From Alphaproteobacteria bacterium UBA1908 (GTDB taxonomy: Bacteria; Pseudomonadota; Alphaproteobacteria; Caedimonadales; UBA1908): a DNA stretch of 5,878 bases. Shown one piece after another: positions 5,709 through 5,878 of this stretch (positions are counted from its first letter, which is position 1; the number at the start of each line of letters is the position of its first letter). The notes below the pieces were generated by a model. It saw nothing but the letters and a program-made list of their open reading frames with translations, was not told where the DNA came from and searched no databases. The stretch covers positions 8,578 to 14,455 of the forward strand of contig DDGG01000024.1 in the NCBI GenBank assembly GCA_002337525.1, in the 5' to 3' direction. A program made the position numbers and the translations under genes.

Positions 5709-5741
5709 GGGAGAGGCGTGTAAGCGTCTCTCCCTTTTTTT
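5709..5741 (+). terminator. Rho-independent terminator of the secreted-protein gene
   Basis: GGGAGAGGCG (5709-5718) pairs with CGTCTCTCCC (5725-5734) over 10 bp with one G-U wobble and a 6-nt loop, followed directly by seven T residues (5735-5741). It begins 26 nt after the TAG stop codon. This is a textbook intrinsic terminator. Confidence 0.93.
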
Positions 5742-5746
5742 ATTCT

Positions 5747-5878
5747 TGTCACCCAGAAGGGGCCTCCCCTCTGGATGACGATTCCTCTCTCGTCATTGCG
5801 AGGGAACGAAGAGACCGTCGCAATCTGTCTGGTCTTTGGTTAGATCCCGACGGGTGGCGTTGCCCCCTCTGGATGACA
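5747..5878. repeat. MITE/REP-like palindromic repeat at the right edge (may continue)
   Basis: The last 132 bp are non-coding and full of dyads. The left end TGTCACCCAGAAGGGGC (5747-5763) and the reverse complement of the right end (5862-5878) match at 15 of 17 positions, like terminal inverted repeats. A third copy of the same arm, CCCCTCTGGATGAC, at 5766-5779 is a direct repeat of 5864-5877 and can fold back on the left end (5748-5762) with a 3-nt loop. In the middle, ATTGCGA (5795-5801) and TCGCAAT (5818-5824) form another stem, within the GTCATTGCGAG motif common to dispersed bacterial palindromic repeats. CCCGACGGG (5846-5854) is a further palindrome. The window ends at the last base of the right arm, so the true boundary is not certain. 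No transposase is present, so mobility would have to be in trans. Confidence 0.7.

Overview
The window reads as a piece of a moderately AT-rich alphaproteobacterial chromosome. The best evidence is the COX15-type heme A synthase, which is the alphaproteobacterial/mitochondrial form. It fits with a lipoprotein resembling the RT0821/Lpp0805 surface-antigen family and a dispersed palindromic repeat carrying the GTCATTGCGAG core that recurs in many host-associated and other Gram-negative genomes. A host-associated order such as Holosporales or Rickettsiales is plausible, but this is inference; no rRNA or other marker gene is present.

Layout. Four genes lie on the minus strand from about 4165 down to the left edge. 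In transcription order they are a FieF/YiiP-like cation diffusion facilitator, a TviB/WbpO-type nucleotide-sugar dehydrogenase, a flavodoxin-fold NAD(P)H-dependent FMN reductase, and ctaA (heme A synthase), which runs off the left edge. Gaps of 109, 50 and 106 nt separate them. Only the dehydrogenase-reductase pair is close enough to look co-transcribed. From 4166 rightwards the strand flips. A 272-bp divergent intergenic region carries a good sigma70-type promoter (TTTACA-N17-TATACT) for a small plus-strand lipoprotein. A second plus-strand gene follows, encoding a secreted, very acidic protein built from two 72-residue repeats with glycine-zipper segments. It has a strong Shine-Dalgarno and a clear rho-independent terminator. 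The right edge is a palindromic MITE/REP-like repeat with imperfect terminal inverted repeats.

How the genes relate. The minus-strand genes are mostly ordinary housekeeping or envelope functions (heme A for cytochrome oxidase, metal efflux, flavin reduction, sugar-nucleotide oxidation) and do not form one pathway. The two plus-strand genes both encode exported, lineage-specific proteins and are the least explained part of the window.

The only candidate for something undescribed is the duplicated glycine-zipper/acidic exported protein at 5104-5682. No defence, mobile-gene or CRISPR system is visible.
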